64,000 nt of DNA from Phycisphaerales bacterium (GTDB taxonomy: Bacteria; Planctomycetota; Phycisphaerae; Phycisphaerales; UBA1924). Location of the stretch: positions 186,001 to 250,000 of the forward strand of contig JADJMV010000001.1 of NCBI GenBank assembly GCA_016709445.1. The letters are read 5' to 3'. Below are positions 26,195 through 35,541 of the stretch, piece by piece. The notes under the pieces were generated by a model that made no database searches, was not told the DNA's origin, and saw only the letters and a program-made list of their open reading frames with translations. Position numbers and translations under genes: made by a program. The number at the start of each line of letters is the position of its first letter. Position 1 is the stretch's first letter.

Positions 26195-26737
26195 ATGCCC
26201 TGGATCGCCAAGGACTCCGCCCACGCCCGTGTCGAGCGCCGCGATGAGCCGTACCTCACACCCAAGCTCATGAGCGAGCTCGTCGACAAGTACCTTCCCC
26301 GGTACGAGATGAAGGCCGGCGCGCTGCTCCCCGCGCTGCACCTGGTGCAGCACGAGTACGGCTGGATCCCGCACCAGGCCATGGTCGAGATCGCCAAGGT
26401 GCTCGAGATGTCGCCCGCCCAGGTCATCGACACCGCCAGCTTCTACGAGGAGTACTGGCTCAAGCCCAAGGGGCGGCACGTCGTGGCGGTCTGCCGCTCG
26501 ATCGCCTGCGAGTTCTGCGGCCAGCCGGAGATCACCGACGCCCTCAAGGGCCATCTTGGCATCGATGTCGGCGAGACCACCGAGGACGGCGAGTTCACCC
26601 TCATCGAGCTCGAATGCCTCGGCTCCTGCGGCACCGCCCCGGCCATGCTCATCGACGAGACCCTGCACGAGAACGTCAGGCCCGACCAGCTGGCCGGGCT
26701 GCTCGCGTCGGTCAAGGCGTCTTCGCACCACCACTGA
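26195..26737 (+). CDS. nuoE: NADH-quinone oxidoreductase subunit E-like 2Fe-2S protein
   Basis: A 180-residue thioredoxin-like ferredoxin. The 2Fe-2S ligands fit NuoE: Cys100-x4-Cys105 (VCRSIACEFCG) and Cys141-x3-Cys145 (CLGSCGTAP). An extra Cys108 is present. The helical head (MKAGALLPALHLVQHEYGWI) matches the family. In complex I this subunit passes electrons from NuoF. Here no nuoF or nuoG is adjacent, so it stands alone between a lamin-tail gene and a peptidase gene. It may serve complex I from a distance or a soluble formate dehydrogenase/hydrogenase. The C-terminus ends in three His. Confidence 0.92.
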   Translation: MPWIAKDSAHARVERRDEPYLTPKLMSELVDKYLPRYEMKAGALLPALHLVQHEYGWIPHQAMVEIAKVLEMSPAQVIDTASFYEEYWLKPKGRHVVAVCRSIACEFCGQPEITDALKGHLGIDVGETTEDGEFTLIELECLGSCGTAPAMLIDETLHENVRPDQLAGLLASVKASSHHH

Positions 26738-26877
26738 GATCCCGGCCCCTGTGCTTATTCTGTTCGCTGCGGAGGCCCGGCTCCCGTCGGTGTCCCCGTG
26801 GGGACCCATGGGCCGTGCGGCGCCGGCCCGCCGTAGACTCTGGGGACACATCCAAACCGCTCGATCGTGAGGCAACC

Positions 26878-29064
26878 ATGAAGACCCGTCGATCCGTTCT
26901 CGGTTTGATCCTCGTGCTTCCCGTGGCGACGGCGCTCGCCGGACCACCGGAGACCCCCAGGCAGCCGGTGACCGACACCTACCACGGCGTCAAGGTGGTG
27001 GACGACTACCGCTGGCTCGAGGACTGGAGCGACCCGAAGGTGCAGGCATGGAGCGAAGCCCAGAATCGGTATGCCCGGTCGGTGCTCGACGCGCTGCCCT
27101 CGGTCGAGGCCATCCGGGAGCGCGTGACGGAGGTGCTCAGCGCTCCCGTGGTGCGGTACGGCTCGCTGCACGAGGCCGGCGGATCGCTCTTCGCGATGAA
27201 GACCGAGCCGCCCAAGCAACAGCCCTTCATCGTCGTCATGCCCTCGGCGCACCACCCGGGCGACGAGCGGGTCGTGCTCGATCCCAACACGCTCGACCCG
27301 ACCGGCGGCACCTCGATGGATTGGTTCGTGCCGTCGCACGATGGGAGCATGATCGCGGTCTCGCTATCCCACGGCGGGAGCGAGGCCGGCGACGTGCACA
27401 CCTTCGACGTCGCAACGGGGGCCGAGGTGCACGAGGTGGTGCCCCGGGCCAACGGCGGCACCGCGGGTGGGTCGCTCGCCTGGGCGCCGGATGATTCGGG
27501 CTTCTACTACACCCGCTACCCCCGCGAGGGTGAGCGCCCGGCCGACGACATGGCGTTCTACACCCAGGTGTACTACCACACCCTCGGCACGCCCACCGAC
27601 AAGGACAGGTACGAGGCCGGCAAGGACTGGCCCCGCATCGCCGAGATCCAGCTCGAGGTGAATCCCGCCGACGGCAAGGTGCTTGCCACGGTGCAGAAGG
27701 GCGACGGAGGCGAGTTCGCGGTGCACGTGCGTGGCAGCGACGGCTCCTGGAAGCAGATCTCGGACTTTACCGACCCGATCGTGCAGGCGACCTTCGGCCC
27801 GCACGATTCGCTGCTGGCGATCTCGCGCGGCGATACGCCCCGCGGCAAGATCCAGCGGATCGATCTGGCCGATCCTTCGCTCTCAAGGGCCGTGACCATC
27901 ATCCCGCAGGGCGACGACACGATCGTCTCCGACTTCTGGGATTCGTCCGTCCTCGCCACGACCGATTCACTCATCTACCTCACCTACCAGCTCGGCGGGC
28001 CATCGGTGGTCCGCGCCTTCGGCTACGACGGCGCCCCCGCGAAGTCCCCGCGTGCGCTGCCGGTCTCGACCGCCTCCGGTATCACGCCCACGGGAGGCGA
28101 TTCGGTGCTCTTCCAGATGGCGTCGTATGTGGACGCGCCCGCGTGGTACGAGTGCAACGGGCGCACCGGGGCAATGACCAAGACCGCGCTGGCGACCCAC
28201 TACCCCGTCGACTTCTCGGATTGCGAGGTCGTCCGTGAGTTTGCCACGAGCAAGGACGGCACGAAGGTGCCCGTCAACATCGTCCGCAAGAAGGGACTCA
28301 GCCTCGACGGGTCCCACCCGTGCCTGGTGACGGGGTACGGCGGCTACGGCGTCAATATCACCCCGGGCTTCTCCGCGGCCGATCGGGTCCTCATCGAGCA
28401 GGGCTTCGTGCTCGCCGAGGCCAATATCAGGGGTGGCGGGGAATATGGCGAGGAGTGGCACACCCAGGGGAACCTGACGAACAAGCAGAATGTGTTCGAC
28501 GATTTCGCCGCGGCATGCCGGTACATGATCGACTCCGGCTACACCACCACCACAAAGCTCGCGATCCTCGGAGGCTCGAACGGCGGCCTGCTCATGGGCG
28601 CAACGCTGACCCAGCACCCCGATCTCATGTCGGCCGTCGTGTCCTATGTCGGCATCTACGACATGCTGCGCGTCGAACTCTCGTCCAACGGGTCGTTCAA
28701 CATCCCCGAGTTCGGCACGGTGAAGAACCCCGAGCAGTTCAAGGCGCTCTACGCCTACTCGCCCTACCACCACGTGAAGGATGGCGTGCATTATCCCCCC
28801 GTGCTCTTCCTCACCGGGGCGAACGACCCGCGCGTCGATCCGCTCCAGTCGCGAAAGATGACCGCCAGGCTCCAGGCGGCGGAGCCCGAGGGGCTCACGC
28901 TGCTCCGGACGAGCAGCAGCAGCGGCCACGGCATCGGCACCGCCCTCTCCGAGCGGATCGAGCAGACCGTGGATGTCGACGCATTCCTCTTCGCGAAGCT
29001 CGGCGTGGACTACCGACCGGTCGGGCCGCAGGCAGGGCCGCAAACTCGGCCGAAGGCGCGGTGA
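26878..29064 (+). CDS. Prolyl oligopeptidase (S9A), exported
   Basis: A 728-residue S9A serine peptidase with a signal peptide (MKTRRSVLGLILVLPVATALA). A seven-bladed propeller domain (about 75-420) is followed by the alpha/beta-hydrolase. The catalytic Ser567 is in GGSNGGLLMG, Asp650 in GANDPRVDP and His684 in SSGHGIG. NIRGGGEYGEEWHTQGNL is the family hallmark. Family knowledge: it cuts after proline in short peptides; the signal peptide places it in the periplasm. ATG at 26878. The next two small genes overlap or adjoin it, suggesting one transcript. Confidence 0.96.
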   Translation: MKTRRSVLGLILVLPVATALAGPPETPRQPVTDTYHGVKVVDDYRWLEDWSDPKVQAWSEAQNRYARSVLDALPSVEAIRERVTEVLSAPVVRYGSLHEAGGSLFAMKTEPPKQQPFIVVMPSAHHPGDERVVLDPNTLDPTGGTSMDWFVPSHDGSMIAVSLSHGGSEAGDVHTFDVATGAEVHEVVPRANGGTAGGSLAWAPDDSGFYYTRYPREGERPADDMAFYTQVYYHTLGTPTDKDRYEAGKDWPRIAEIQLEVNPADGKVLATVQKGDGGEFAVHVRGSDGSWKQISDFTDPIVQATFGPHDSLLAISRGDTPRGKIQRIDLADPSLSRAVTIIPQGDDTIVSDFWDSSVLATTDSLIYLTYQLGGPSVVRAFGYDGAPAKSPRALPVSTASGITPTGGDSVLFQMASYVDAPAWYECNGRTGAMTKTALATHYPVDFSDCEVVREFATSKDGTKVPVNIVRKKGLSLDGSHPCLVTGYGGYGVNITPGFSAADRVLIEQGFVLAEANIRGGGEYGEEWHTQGNLTNKQNVFDDFAAACRYMIDSGYTTTTKLAILGGSNGGLLMGATLTQHPDLMSAVVSYVGIYDMLRVELSSNGSFNIPEFGTVKNPEQFKALYAYSPYHHVKDGVHYPPVLFLTGANDPRVDPLQSRKMTARLQAAEPEGLTLLRTSSSSGHGIGTALSERIEQTVDVDAFLFAKLGVDYRPVGPQAGPQTRPKAR

Positions 29065-29066
29065 GC

Positions 29067-29315
29067 GTGACGCAGCCGAAGCCCAAATCGCTCATGCGGA
29101 ACCTCGGGGAGTTCTTCGGTCACATTGCGCGCGGCGTGAAGGCCGACCCCTCCAAGGAGGCTGTGCAGCGTCAAGAGGTGATGCGCGAGGTGGAAGAGCG
29201 GCAGGAGACCGGCCCCGAGGGTCATAAGATCACGGTCCGGCGGACCACGGTCGAGGAGATTGAAATCCGACCCGCCGGTGCACCGAATAAGCAGGCGGGA
29301 GGGCACGGATCGTGA
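29067..29315 (+). CDS. Small hypothetical protein
   Basis: An 82-residue protein of unknown function. The N-terminal half is basic and amphipathic (LMRNLGEFFGHIARGVK). The C-terminal half has a strand-like segment (HKITVRRTTVEEIEIRP) between charged helices. It begins with GTG just three bases after the peptidase stop (a GTG at 29061 overlaps that stop). Its own TGA overlaps the GTG start of the FUN14 gene by four bases, so it is translationally coupled to both sides. Confidence 0.6.
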   Translation: MTQPKPKSLMRNLGEFFGHIARGVKADPSKEAVQRQEVMREVEERQETGPEGHKITVRRTTVEEIEIRPAGAPNKQAGGHGS

Positions 29316-29899
29316 CCGAACAAGCGGCCGCAAAGCCAGGATTCATCGCCGGACTCACCGGTCTGCAGAGGCTGCTTCTGGCCCTTGCCGGGGCGTTGAG
29401 CCTCTCGGGTGCGGGGCTCTGGGGCTACGCCGCGACCACCTCGCCCGAGCGCCCCGCGACCATCTCGACGGAACAGGGAGCTCAAGGCGCCGCTTCCGGG
29501 CTTGCGCCGCAGGGGTTCGCCGACGAGTCCGCGGCGGGAACTCCCGCGGCGGACTCTCGCACGAGTTCCGGCGCGGAGCAATCCCCCCTCCAGACCTACT
29601 CGCCCACGATCTTCCGCCTGGGCTTTGCCTTCTTCCTGGGCTTCGCCATCGCGTACGCCATCCGGGCGGCGCTCAAGGTGGTCCTGATCGTGGTGGGGGC
29701 GGTGCTGCTGCTGCTCGTCGGCCTGCAGATGGCGGGGCTGATTGCGGTGAACTGGGAGGCGATGCGGGGCCTCTACGACGGATCGACCTCGTGGCTCGGC
29801 CAGCAGACGCAGAGCCTGTCGGCATTCCTGAGCGGCTACATCCCCTCCGGCGGGACGGCCCTCGCGGGCTTCGGTGTGGGCCTCATGAAGCGGCACTGA
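29312..29899 (+). CDS. FUN14-family membrane protein
   Basis: A 195-residue membrane protein. An N-terminal membrane segment (LLLALAGALSLSGAGLWGY) is followed by an Ala/Ser-rich linker. The FUN14 core contains IFRLGFAFFLGFAIAYAIRA, LKVVLIVVGAVLLLLVGLQM and the characteristic Val-Asn-Trp (LIAVNWEAM). In eukaryotes FUN14 proteins are mitochondrial outer-membrane proteins; the bacterial role is unknown. The GTG start overlaps the previous stop by four bases. The terminator beyond it is oriented for the opposing gene. Confidence 0.8.
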   Translation: MTEQAAAKPGFIAGLTGLQRLLLALAGALSLSGAGLWGYAATTSPERPATISTEQGAQGAASGLAPQGFADESAAGTPAADSRTSSGAEQSPLQTYSPTIFRLGFAFFLGFAIAYAIRAALKVVLIVVGAVLLLLVGLQMAGLIAVNWEAMRGLYDGSTSWLGQQTQSLSAFLSGYIPSGGTALAGFGVGLMKRH

Positions 29900-29905
29900 C
29901 GAGCC

Positions 29906-29938
29906 AAAAAAAACACCCGGGCGACAGGGCCCGGGCGT
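29906..29938 (-). terminator. Rho-independent terminator for the minus-strand gene
   Basis: On the minus strand ACGCCCGGG (29930-29938) pairs with CCCGGGTGT (29913-29921) and is followed directly by eight T (29906-29913). This is the strongest terminator in the window. It ends the exported-protein gene that stops at 29963 and also insulates the convergent FUN14 gene. Confidence 0.85.
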
Positions 29939-29962
29939 CGGTCGTACGGTGTCGATCGTGCG

Positions 29963-30997
29963 CTACTCGACCAAGTTGGCGGTGTTGACCTTCCCGCCGT
30001 CCATGAGCTGGAAGATGATCTCGTGCCTGGTCTCGTCGTCCAGGTCGCGGGGCTTGGCGCCCTCGGGCAGCGGGGCCATCAGCGCAGAAGCGTCGACCTT
30101 TGGCCGGCGCTGCACGGTGAGACGCAGCGCCTGCTGCTGCGTCTCCAGCGGGAGCTGGGCAAACATCTGGCGGACGAGCGCCGCGCGGGCGTCGAGATTG
30201 CTCTCCCCGGCGAGCTTGGCGGCCAGCGGCTTGACCTTGGCGCTTGCCGCCGCGTCGAGCGCGAGTTCCGGCAGCACCGACGGGAGTTGGTCCGCCGCGT
30301 CGAGCATGAGACGGCGGTAGTAATACTCAAACTCCGAGACCGACATCCGGATGACGACATGCATCATCTTGTCGATCGGCGTCGCGCCGTCGGGGTCGGT
30401 GGTCCCGTGCATCGCCTCGGTGGTGAGGTCCTGCTGGTAGGTCTGCATGATCTTCTGGGTGAGGGCGCCAGTCGAAGGGTCCAGGACGCCGTCCTCGACG
30501 AGTTCGGTCGAGAGGAAGGGCTTGAGATCGGGGGAGTCGGTGAGGGCCATCAGGCGCCCCGTGGTCTTCCTCAGTCCCTCCTCGTCCGCCATGCGCGTAT
30601 TCTCGATCGCGCCCGCCTCGACGTTCTCGAGCGCGTCAAGATTGTCGATGATGTGGGCCTCCACGACCTGACGCCGCGTGTAGAAGTACGGCGCGATCTT
30701 CACCAGCTTCGGCACGTCGATCAGCGGGTTGTGGCTCATCGCGACGTACTCGACCGGCTCGGTCACGGGGATGATCTTCCCACTGTCATCCCGACGGGAC
30801 AGCGGGACAAAGTCCACGTCGGGCGCCTTGACGGTCCGCGCCGGGCGCTCGCGCGGCGGGGGCGGCGGCGCCGGCGGGCGATACTCCGGTGCTGCCTCGG
30901 GCTTCGCCGGGGGGGGCGTCGTGACTTGGGCGATCGACGGAACAACCACTGCGGCGAGGCAGAGGCCCGCGGCCCACATCCTGCTCTTCAACGTCAT
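29963..30997 (-). CDS. Hypothetical exported protein (paralogue of the next gene)
   Basis: A 344-residue exported protein of unknown function. A signal peptide (about 1-23) and a Pro-rich segment (about 25-55) are followed by an all-helical domain with YVAMSHNPLIDVPKLVKIAP and RQVVEAHIIDNLDALENVEA. The second part of that block resembles AEQLIIDNFDLVSQGDAI of the upstream gene at 31143, so the two look like distant paralogues in tandem. The Asp/Asn-rich helix pair suggests a structural rather than enzymatic role. A strong terminator follows. Confidence 0.7.
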   Translation of the reverse strand: MTLKSRMWAAGLCLAAVVVPSIAQVTTPPPAKPEAAPEYRPPAPPPPPRERPARTVKAPDVDFVPLSRRDDSGKIIPVTEPVEYVAMSHNPLIDVPKLVKIAPYFYTRRQVVEAHIIDNLDALENVEAGAIENTRMADEEGLRKTTGRLMALTDSPDLKPFLSTELVEDGVLDPSTGALTQKIMQTYQQDLTTEAMHGTTDPDGATPIDKMMHVVIRMSVSEFEYYYRRLMLDAADQLPSVLPELALDAAASAKVKPLAAKLAGESNLDARAALVRQMFAQLPLETQQQALRLTVQRRPKVDASALMAPLPEGAKPRDLDDETRHEIIFQLMDGGKVNTANLVE

Positions 30998-31142
30998 GCG
31001 CGGTCTCCAGCACGGGGAACACAGTCAGGGTGCGGGACAGGCCCGCCGACCCAGATTATCCCCGTGCCGCCGACCCCGGGTTGCACCGACCGCCGATTCT
31101 TCTCCCGGCCGCACCTACCGAGCACATATCGAACATGTGAGC

Positions 31143-31991
31143 CTACAACCCCTTGATCCGCTCCATCAGAAGTTGTTGCTGGTGCTCGTTGAGGTAGGCG
31201 AAAACCTCGGCAAAGAGACGCTCTTTATCGGACTGCCCCGCCTCCCCCATCGTCCGGGCCACAAAGTCATTGACCAGTCGCTCGATCCGGGAGTGCTGTG
31301 CTTCCGTCAACTCGAGCCCCTTGGTGAGGAACTCGACCGCGAAGCGCTCGCTCTCGATCGCGCGCTTGGCCGCCAACTCGATCTCCTTGCCGATCTGGTC
31401 GCGCCGGGCCTCGCGGACAGCCTTCCGCACCGACAGCTTCTCCCCGCGAGATCGCGCCTGGTCCGCGCGAGACCGGCCGACTGCCTTCCAGTATGCATCG
31501 AGCAGCCGGTCAAACTCGGCCGCCTGGTCCGCGGGCAGCAGCGGGCGGATCTCGTCCTCCAGCGGCCCCCGTTCGAGCAGGGGATTGAGCACCCGGATCA
31601 CACTCAGGAAGAAGACCCCCTGCTCGATCTTGTTGCCCGAAGCCTTGATCGCGTCACCCTGCGAAACCAGGTCGAAGTTGTCGATGATGAGCTGCTCGGC
31701 GAGCATCGCCCGTTCGGTGAGCACCTGCGCGACACGATCACTCGTGTCGGGGTCGAGCTGCAGCAGCTCGAGGGCCGCCTCGGCGGGTGGCAGATCGAGC
31801 TCGTGCAGCCCGCCGCCATATTCGTAGGCGACGAGCGACTCGGGGTCGGAGCCGTCCACCGCGGGGCCGGCGAGGGCCGCCTGGGGCTGCGGGCGGGTCG
31901 CATCATCGGGGTTGTCGGCGTTCTGCGCCCGGGCCAACGAGGCGGCCTGGAGCAGGACGATGCCGATCGCGAGGGGGAGCTTGCGCGCCAT
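31143..31991 (-). CDS. Hypothetical exported helical protein
   Basis: A 282-residue exported protein of unknown function. Signal peptide MARKLPLAIGIVLLQAASLA, then a short acidic linker, then a largely helical domain (EAALELLQLDPDTSDRVAQV, ERAMLAEQLIIDNFDLVSQ). A charged C-terminal region (DFVARTMGEAGQSDKERLFA) closes the protein. It shares size, signal peptide and the IIDN-F/L-D block with the downstream gene and is on the same strand, 145 bases away. ATG at 31991 is chosen because it starts the signal peptide. Confidence 0.7.
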   Translation of the reverse strand: MARKLPLAIGIVLLQAASLARAQNADNPDDATRPQPQAALAGPAVDGSDPESLVAYEYGGGLHELDLPPAEAALELLQLDPDTSDRVAQVLTERAMLAEQLIIDNFDLVSQGDAIKASGNKIEQGVFFLSVIRVLNPLLERGPLEDEIRPLLPADQAAEFDRLLDAYWKAVGRSRADQARSRGEKLSVRKAVREARRDQIGKEIELAAKRAIESERFAVEFLTKGLELTEAQHSRIERLVNDFVARTMGEAGQSDKERLFAEVFAYLNEHQQQLLMERIKGL

Positions 31992-32094
31992 GTCGGGCCT
32001 CCTGGGAGAGTCTCTGGAACTCATTGGCCCGCCGGCCCCCGGTGTTTCATGGCCGGCGGCGGAGAGAAGCGGGCTGATCGGTCTACGCTAGGGC

Positions 32095-32651
32095 ATGACC
32101 ACCAAGATCGACCGGCCCGCCCTCGCCCGCCGCATCGCCGAAGCCTCGCTCCTGCGGGGCACGTTCACCCTCCGCTCTGGGCGTACCAGCAGCTACTACC
32201 TCGACAAGTACCTGTTCAGCACGCGCCCGGAGGTGCTCCGCGACCTGGGCGTGCTCTTCGCCGATCGGATCGCCGCGATCGCCGGGGAGGAGGGCGCCCC
32301 GATCGCGAGGCTGGCAGGGGCGGAACTCGGTGGGATCCCGCTGGTGACCGTGGCCAGCCTGCAGACCGGCCTCCCCTCGATCTTCGTCCGCAACGCCAAG
32401 AAGGGCTACGGCACCGCCAAGCAGCTCGAGGGCAGGCTCGATCCCGGGGACCGGCTCGTCTTCGTCGAAGACGTCGCGACCACCGGGGGCCAGCGCTCGA
32501 GGCGGTGGGGGTGCTACGCGAGGCCGGGGCCGACGTGCGCGCGATCGTGTGCACCATCGATCGCCAGGAGGGCGCGCGGGAGAACGTCGAAGCCGCGGGC
32601 GTTCGATTCGAGGCACTCTTCACCAAAGAGGATCTCGGTATCCACGAATAG
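32095..32651 (+). CDS. pyrE: Orotate phosphoribosyltransferase, interrupted by a frameshift
   Basis: Two frames together give an OPRTase of about 185 residues. The first (32095 to about 32493) has RGTFTLRSGRTSSYYLDKY, the PRPP region KGYGTAKQLEG and the PRPP motif LVFVEDVATTGGQ. The second (about 32493-32651) continues as LEAVGVLREAGADVRAIVC and ends FTKEDLGIHE. One G is missing at 32493-32494 (CAG-CGC for CAG-GCG-C). Family knowledge: it makes OMP from orotate and PRPP in pyrimidine synthesis, and loss would make the cell a pyrimidine auxotroph. A sequence error is therefore more likely than a real pseudogene. Confidence 0.88.
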
Positions 32652-32805
32652 ATCGAACTGCGCCGGCTGGCCAACGGAGCGCACGCCGGGAGGTTGTCGG
32701 GCCGAACCTGGCCGCGCCCCAGTCGCGGATCGCGGAAAACCGGTCATGCTCTCCGTGTTCCACCTCGGCACGCCGCTTGCATTGTGCGTCGCCGAGGTAC
32801 ACACC

Positions 32806-35541
32806 ATGAAGCGCAAGCGGCCATCTTCTCGGCAAACCACCAACACGGAATCCTGCAGCGTGGAGGCGCTCGAGCCCCGCGTGGTCATGGATGGAGATTG
32901 GTCGGCCGCAAGCGGCGCCGGGGTTTCCGGCTCGTGGGGAGACGGCGGATACCTGACCGTCACGACCATCGATCTGAACGATCAACCGATCGTCTTCGAG
33001 CGGGTGCGCGGGACTTCGAGCGACAACGGGACGATACGGTCCTGGCAGGAACTCTCCCGTCTGACGACGCCCGATGGATCGACCGGGGCGGACTCGGGAG
33101 TGTGGGGCCGCCACTCGCTGGCGGTGCACGACGACCGCATGATCATCGGAGCGCCGGATGCCGATGGAGGCGCCGGTGCGGCGGCGGTTTTCCACTACAG
33201 CCAAAGCAGCGGCGCCTGGGTGCTCGAGACAGTGCTCACGGCGCCGGGCGGGCACGCTGGTGACGGCTTCGGCTGGGCGGTCGATCTCCACGGCGGCACG
33301 GCGGTCATCGGGACCAGGTCGGGCGGCGCCGCATATGTGTACGGCGACTCCTCTGGCTGGACGCTGCGCGCGACGCTCGCGCCCGACTCGGGCTTGGCGG
33401 CCGGCGGATTGGGTAGCCGGTTTGGGTTCTCCGTCGCGACCGATGGCTCGGTGATCGCCGTCGGCGCGCCGGGTGAGGAGTCGGTGGACGGCGACGTCTC
33501 GGCGACGAGCGGTGCGGTGTATCTGTTCGACCGAGACGGAAACCAGTGGGACGTCCGGACACGCATCGGCGCGCCGACGAGCGCGCGCGACGCCGAGTTC
33601 GGCAACTCGGTCGCCGTCCATTCGAGCAATGTCATCGTCGGGGCCTGGCTCGACGACGATCGTGGTGTCGATTCCGGCTCGGTCTTCGCCATCGGCAGAG
33701 GGCGGGCTGGCTGGCAGATCGAGGCCAAGCTGACGCCGACTACCGACGCCCCGGGCGCGAGGTACGGCTCCGACGTCGCGGCCTCGGGCTCGCGCGGCGC
33801 CGTGATCGCGATCGGCTCCGACGACGGCGCCACGCTCCCGTTCGCACAGGTGCTCAAGCGGAGCGGTGACCGCTGGCGCGTGGAGCAAGTCCTGTCGCCG
33901 ACCGCGGCGGGGGAGGCCGACCTCGGCTGGCGATCGGTCGCCTTCCAGGGCGATCGGATCGCGCTGGGATCGGACGCTTCGGGCGGCTCGGCGATGCTGT
34001 TCCGGCAGATCCCCGGCACGGACGTCTGGACGCACGAGGCCACACTGACGCCGACCGACGCGGGATCGGCCCGGTCGATCGGGTTCGATGTCGCGCTGCA
34101 CGATCGAACGGTGTTCCTCGGCGCTCGATTCACGAACAACACGAATGACAGCCTTGCCGCCGGGGCGTGGGTCTTCCGAGGGAGCGGCAACGCATCGGGC
34201 GACAGCGCAAGCGGGGTCCCAAACCCATCAGGGCCGGGGGATGAGAGCGGCGGCGGGAACGGCACCGACGACGGCACGGGCCATGACCAGAACGACGACA
34301 ACGGCGGCGGCGGGAACGGCACCGACGACGGCACGGGCCACGACCAGAACGACGACAACGGCGGCGGCGGGAACGGCACCGACGACGGCACGGGCCACGA
34401 CCAGAACGACGACAACGGCGGCGGTGGGAACGGCACCGACGACGGCACGGGTCACGACCAGAACGACGACAACGGCGGTGGCGGGAACGGCACCGACGAC
34501 GGGGGCACCGGGCAGAGCGCCTGGCGATGGACGGTCCGCGGATTGGGATCGCTCCCCGGCGTCGGCACGCCCCTGAGCGACATCCTGACTTGGACCGATC
34601 CGAAGGACGGCCAGACCTACGCCGCGCTGGCCACGCCGGAGGGTCTCATGCTCTTCACCCGTTCGGCGGACCGAAGCGTCTGGACCGTGCGGAATCTCTC
34701 CACGGAGATCACCGGCGCCGAGGTGATCTCGGGCGCAATCTCGGTCTTCGGCACCAGGTCCGGGCTGGTGAGCATCGTGGGCTCCAACGCCGCCGGCGAC
34801 ATGATCATCTTCCGCCAGACCGGCGCCGGCGGGGGGGGAGAGTTCGACTGGTCGTTCCAGAACATCACGACGACCGACCTGGCGCCCCGTGGGCTCGAGA
34901 CTCCCCACTTCGCCGGCGGCGTCGTCACGTTCGTCACGAGGTGGGGCGCGCTGAACATCGCCGGGCTCGACGACCACGGACACGTCCGCGCGGTGTGGAC
35001 GACGCCGGCCATCGGGCACTGGCGCTCCGACGATCTGTCCGCCAGCGCCGGGACGCCGGTGCTCGACGGGAAGCTCGCGGTGTTCCTGACGCCGTGGGGC
35101 GGCATCAATCTCGCCGCCACCGACACGAGCGGGGCGTTGTCGGTGACGTGGTGGGTGCCCGGGTTCGAGCGGTGGGTGGTGAGCGACTTCAACGCGCTCT
35201 TCGACGGACCCTCCCTCGCCCCGGACAGCGTCAGCGCTTTCGCGACGCCGTGGGGCGGTTTGAACATCGTCGGGCGCGACGACCACGGCGATCTCGTCGC
35301 CTACTGGTGGGTGCCTGAGTTCGGCAAGCACAGAGAGGACGACTACTGGCGGGTCTCGAACCTCAGCCAGACGATCGTCGCCAGCGATCAGCCCGTGGGT
35401 CCAATCAGCGGGCTGGTCACTGCCGACGGCGAGATCAACCTGTTCGGCGCCAACGCGGTCAACGACGTCATCCGTTACTTCTGGCGCGCAGACAGCCAGT
35501 GGAGTATGGAGAACCTCACCCACACCGCCACACCCGTCTGA
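32806..35541 (+). CDS. LEPR-motif extracellular protein with FG-GAP-like and beta-propeller-like repeats
   Basis: A 911-residue secreted protein. The N-terminus carries the planctomycete sorting motif SVEALEPRVVMDG. Residues about 90-460 hold repeats with GDGFGWAVDLHGG and GSRFGFSVATDGSVIAVGAP, the integrin-like FG-GAP pattern. About 485-566 is a 19-residue Gly/Asn/Asp repeat present four times plus a part. The C-terminal 330 residues hold four or more units of the form GGLNIVGRDDHGDLVAYWW, probably a second propeller. No enzyme motif is seen, so an adhesin or surface protein is likely. It follows pyrE by 154 bases. ATG at 32806 puts the LEPR motif near residue 25, where the sorting signal is expected. 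Confidence 0.8.
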   Translation: MKRKRPSSRQTTNTESCSVEALEPRVVMDGDWSAASGAGVSGSWGDGGYLTVTTIDLNDQPIVFERVRGTSSDNGTIRSWQELSRLTTPDGSTGADSGVWGRHSLAVHDDRMIIGAPDADGGAGAAAVFHYSQSSGAWVLETVLTAPGGHAGDGFGWAVDLHGGTAVIGTRSGGAAYVYGDSSGWTLRATLAPDSGLAAGGLGSRFGFSVATDGSVIAVGAPGEESVDGDVSATSGAVYLFDRDGNQWDVRTRIGAPTSARDAEFGNSVAVHSSNVIVGAWLDDDRGVDSGSVFAIGRGRAGWQIEAKLTPTTDAPGARYGSDVAASGSRGAVIAIGSDDGATLPFAQVLKRSGDRWRVEQVLSPTAAGEADLGWRSVAFQGDRIALGSDASGGSAMLFRQIPGTDVWTHEATLTPTDAGSARSIGFDVALHDRTVFLGARFTNNTNDSLAAGAWVFRGSGNASGDSASGVPNPSGPGDESGGGNGTDDGTGHDQNDDNGGGGNGTDDGTGHDQNDDNGGGGNGTDDGTGHDQNDDNGGGGNGTDDGTGHDQNDDNGGGGNGTDDGGTGQSAWRWTVRGLGSLPGVGTPLSDILTWTDPKDGQTYAALATPEGLMLFTRSADRSVWTVRNLSTEITGAEVISGAISVFGTRSGLVSIVGSNAAGDMIIFRQTGAGGGGEFDWSFQNITTTDLAPRGLETPHFAGGVVTFVTRWGALNIAGLDDHGHVRAVWTTPAIGHWRSDDLSASAGTPVLDGKLAVFLTPWGGINLAATDTSGALSVTWWVPGFERWVVSDFNALFDGPSLAPDSVSAFATPWGGLNIVGRDDHGDLVAYWWVPEFGKHREDDYWRVSNLSQTIVASDQPVGPISGLVTADGEINLFGANAVNDVIRYFWRADSQWSMENLTHTATPV
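34258..34503 (+). repeat. 57-base tandem repeat, four full copies plus a partial
   Basis: Full units run 34258-34314, 34315-34371, 34372-34428 and 34429-34485, with a partial copy to 34503. Each encodes NGTDDGTGHDQNDDNGGGG. Copies differ by only a few synonymous changes (CAT/CAC, GGC/GGT), which shows recent expansion. It forms the linker between the two repeat domains of the LEPR protein. Confidence 0.95.

Noticed and set aside
34258..34503. CRISPR-like regular repeat
   Set aside because: Units are 57 bases with no spacers, stay in reading frame and encode a protein linker.
32095..35541. One continuous frame joining pyrE and the LEPR protein
   Set aside because: It is an artefact of the one-base deletion in pyrE. 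The linker is not protein-like, and the LEPR protein has its own ATG at 32806.
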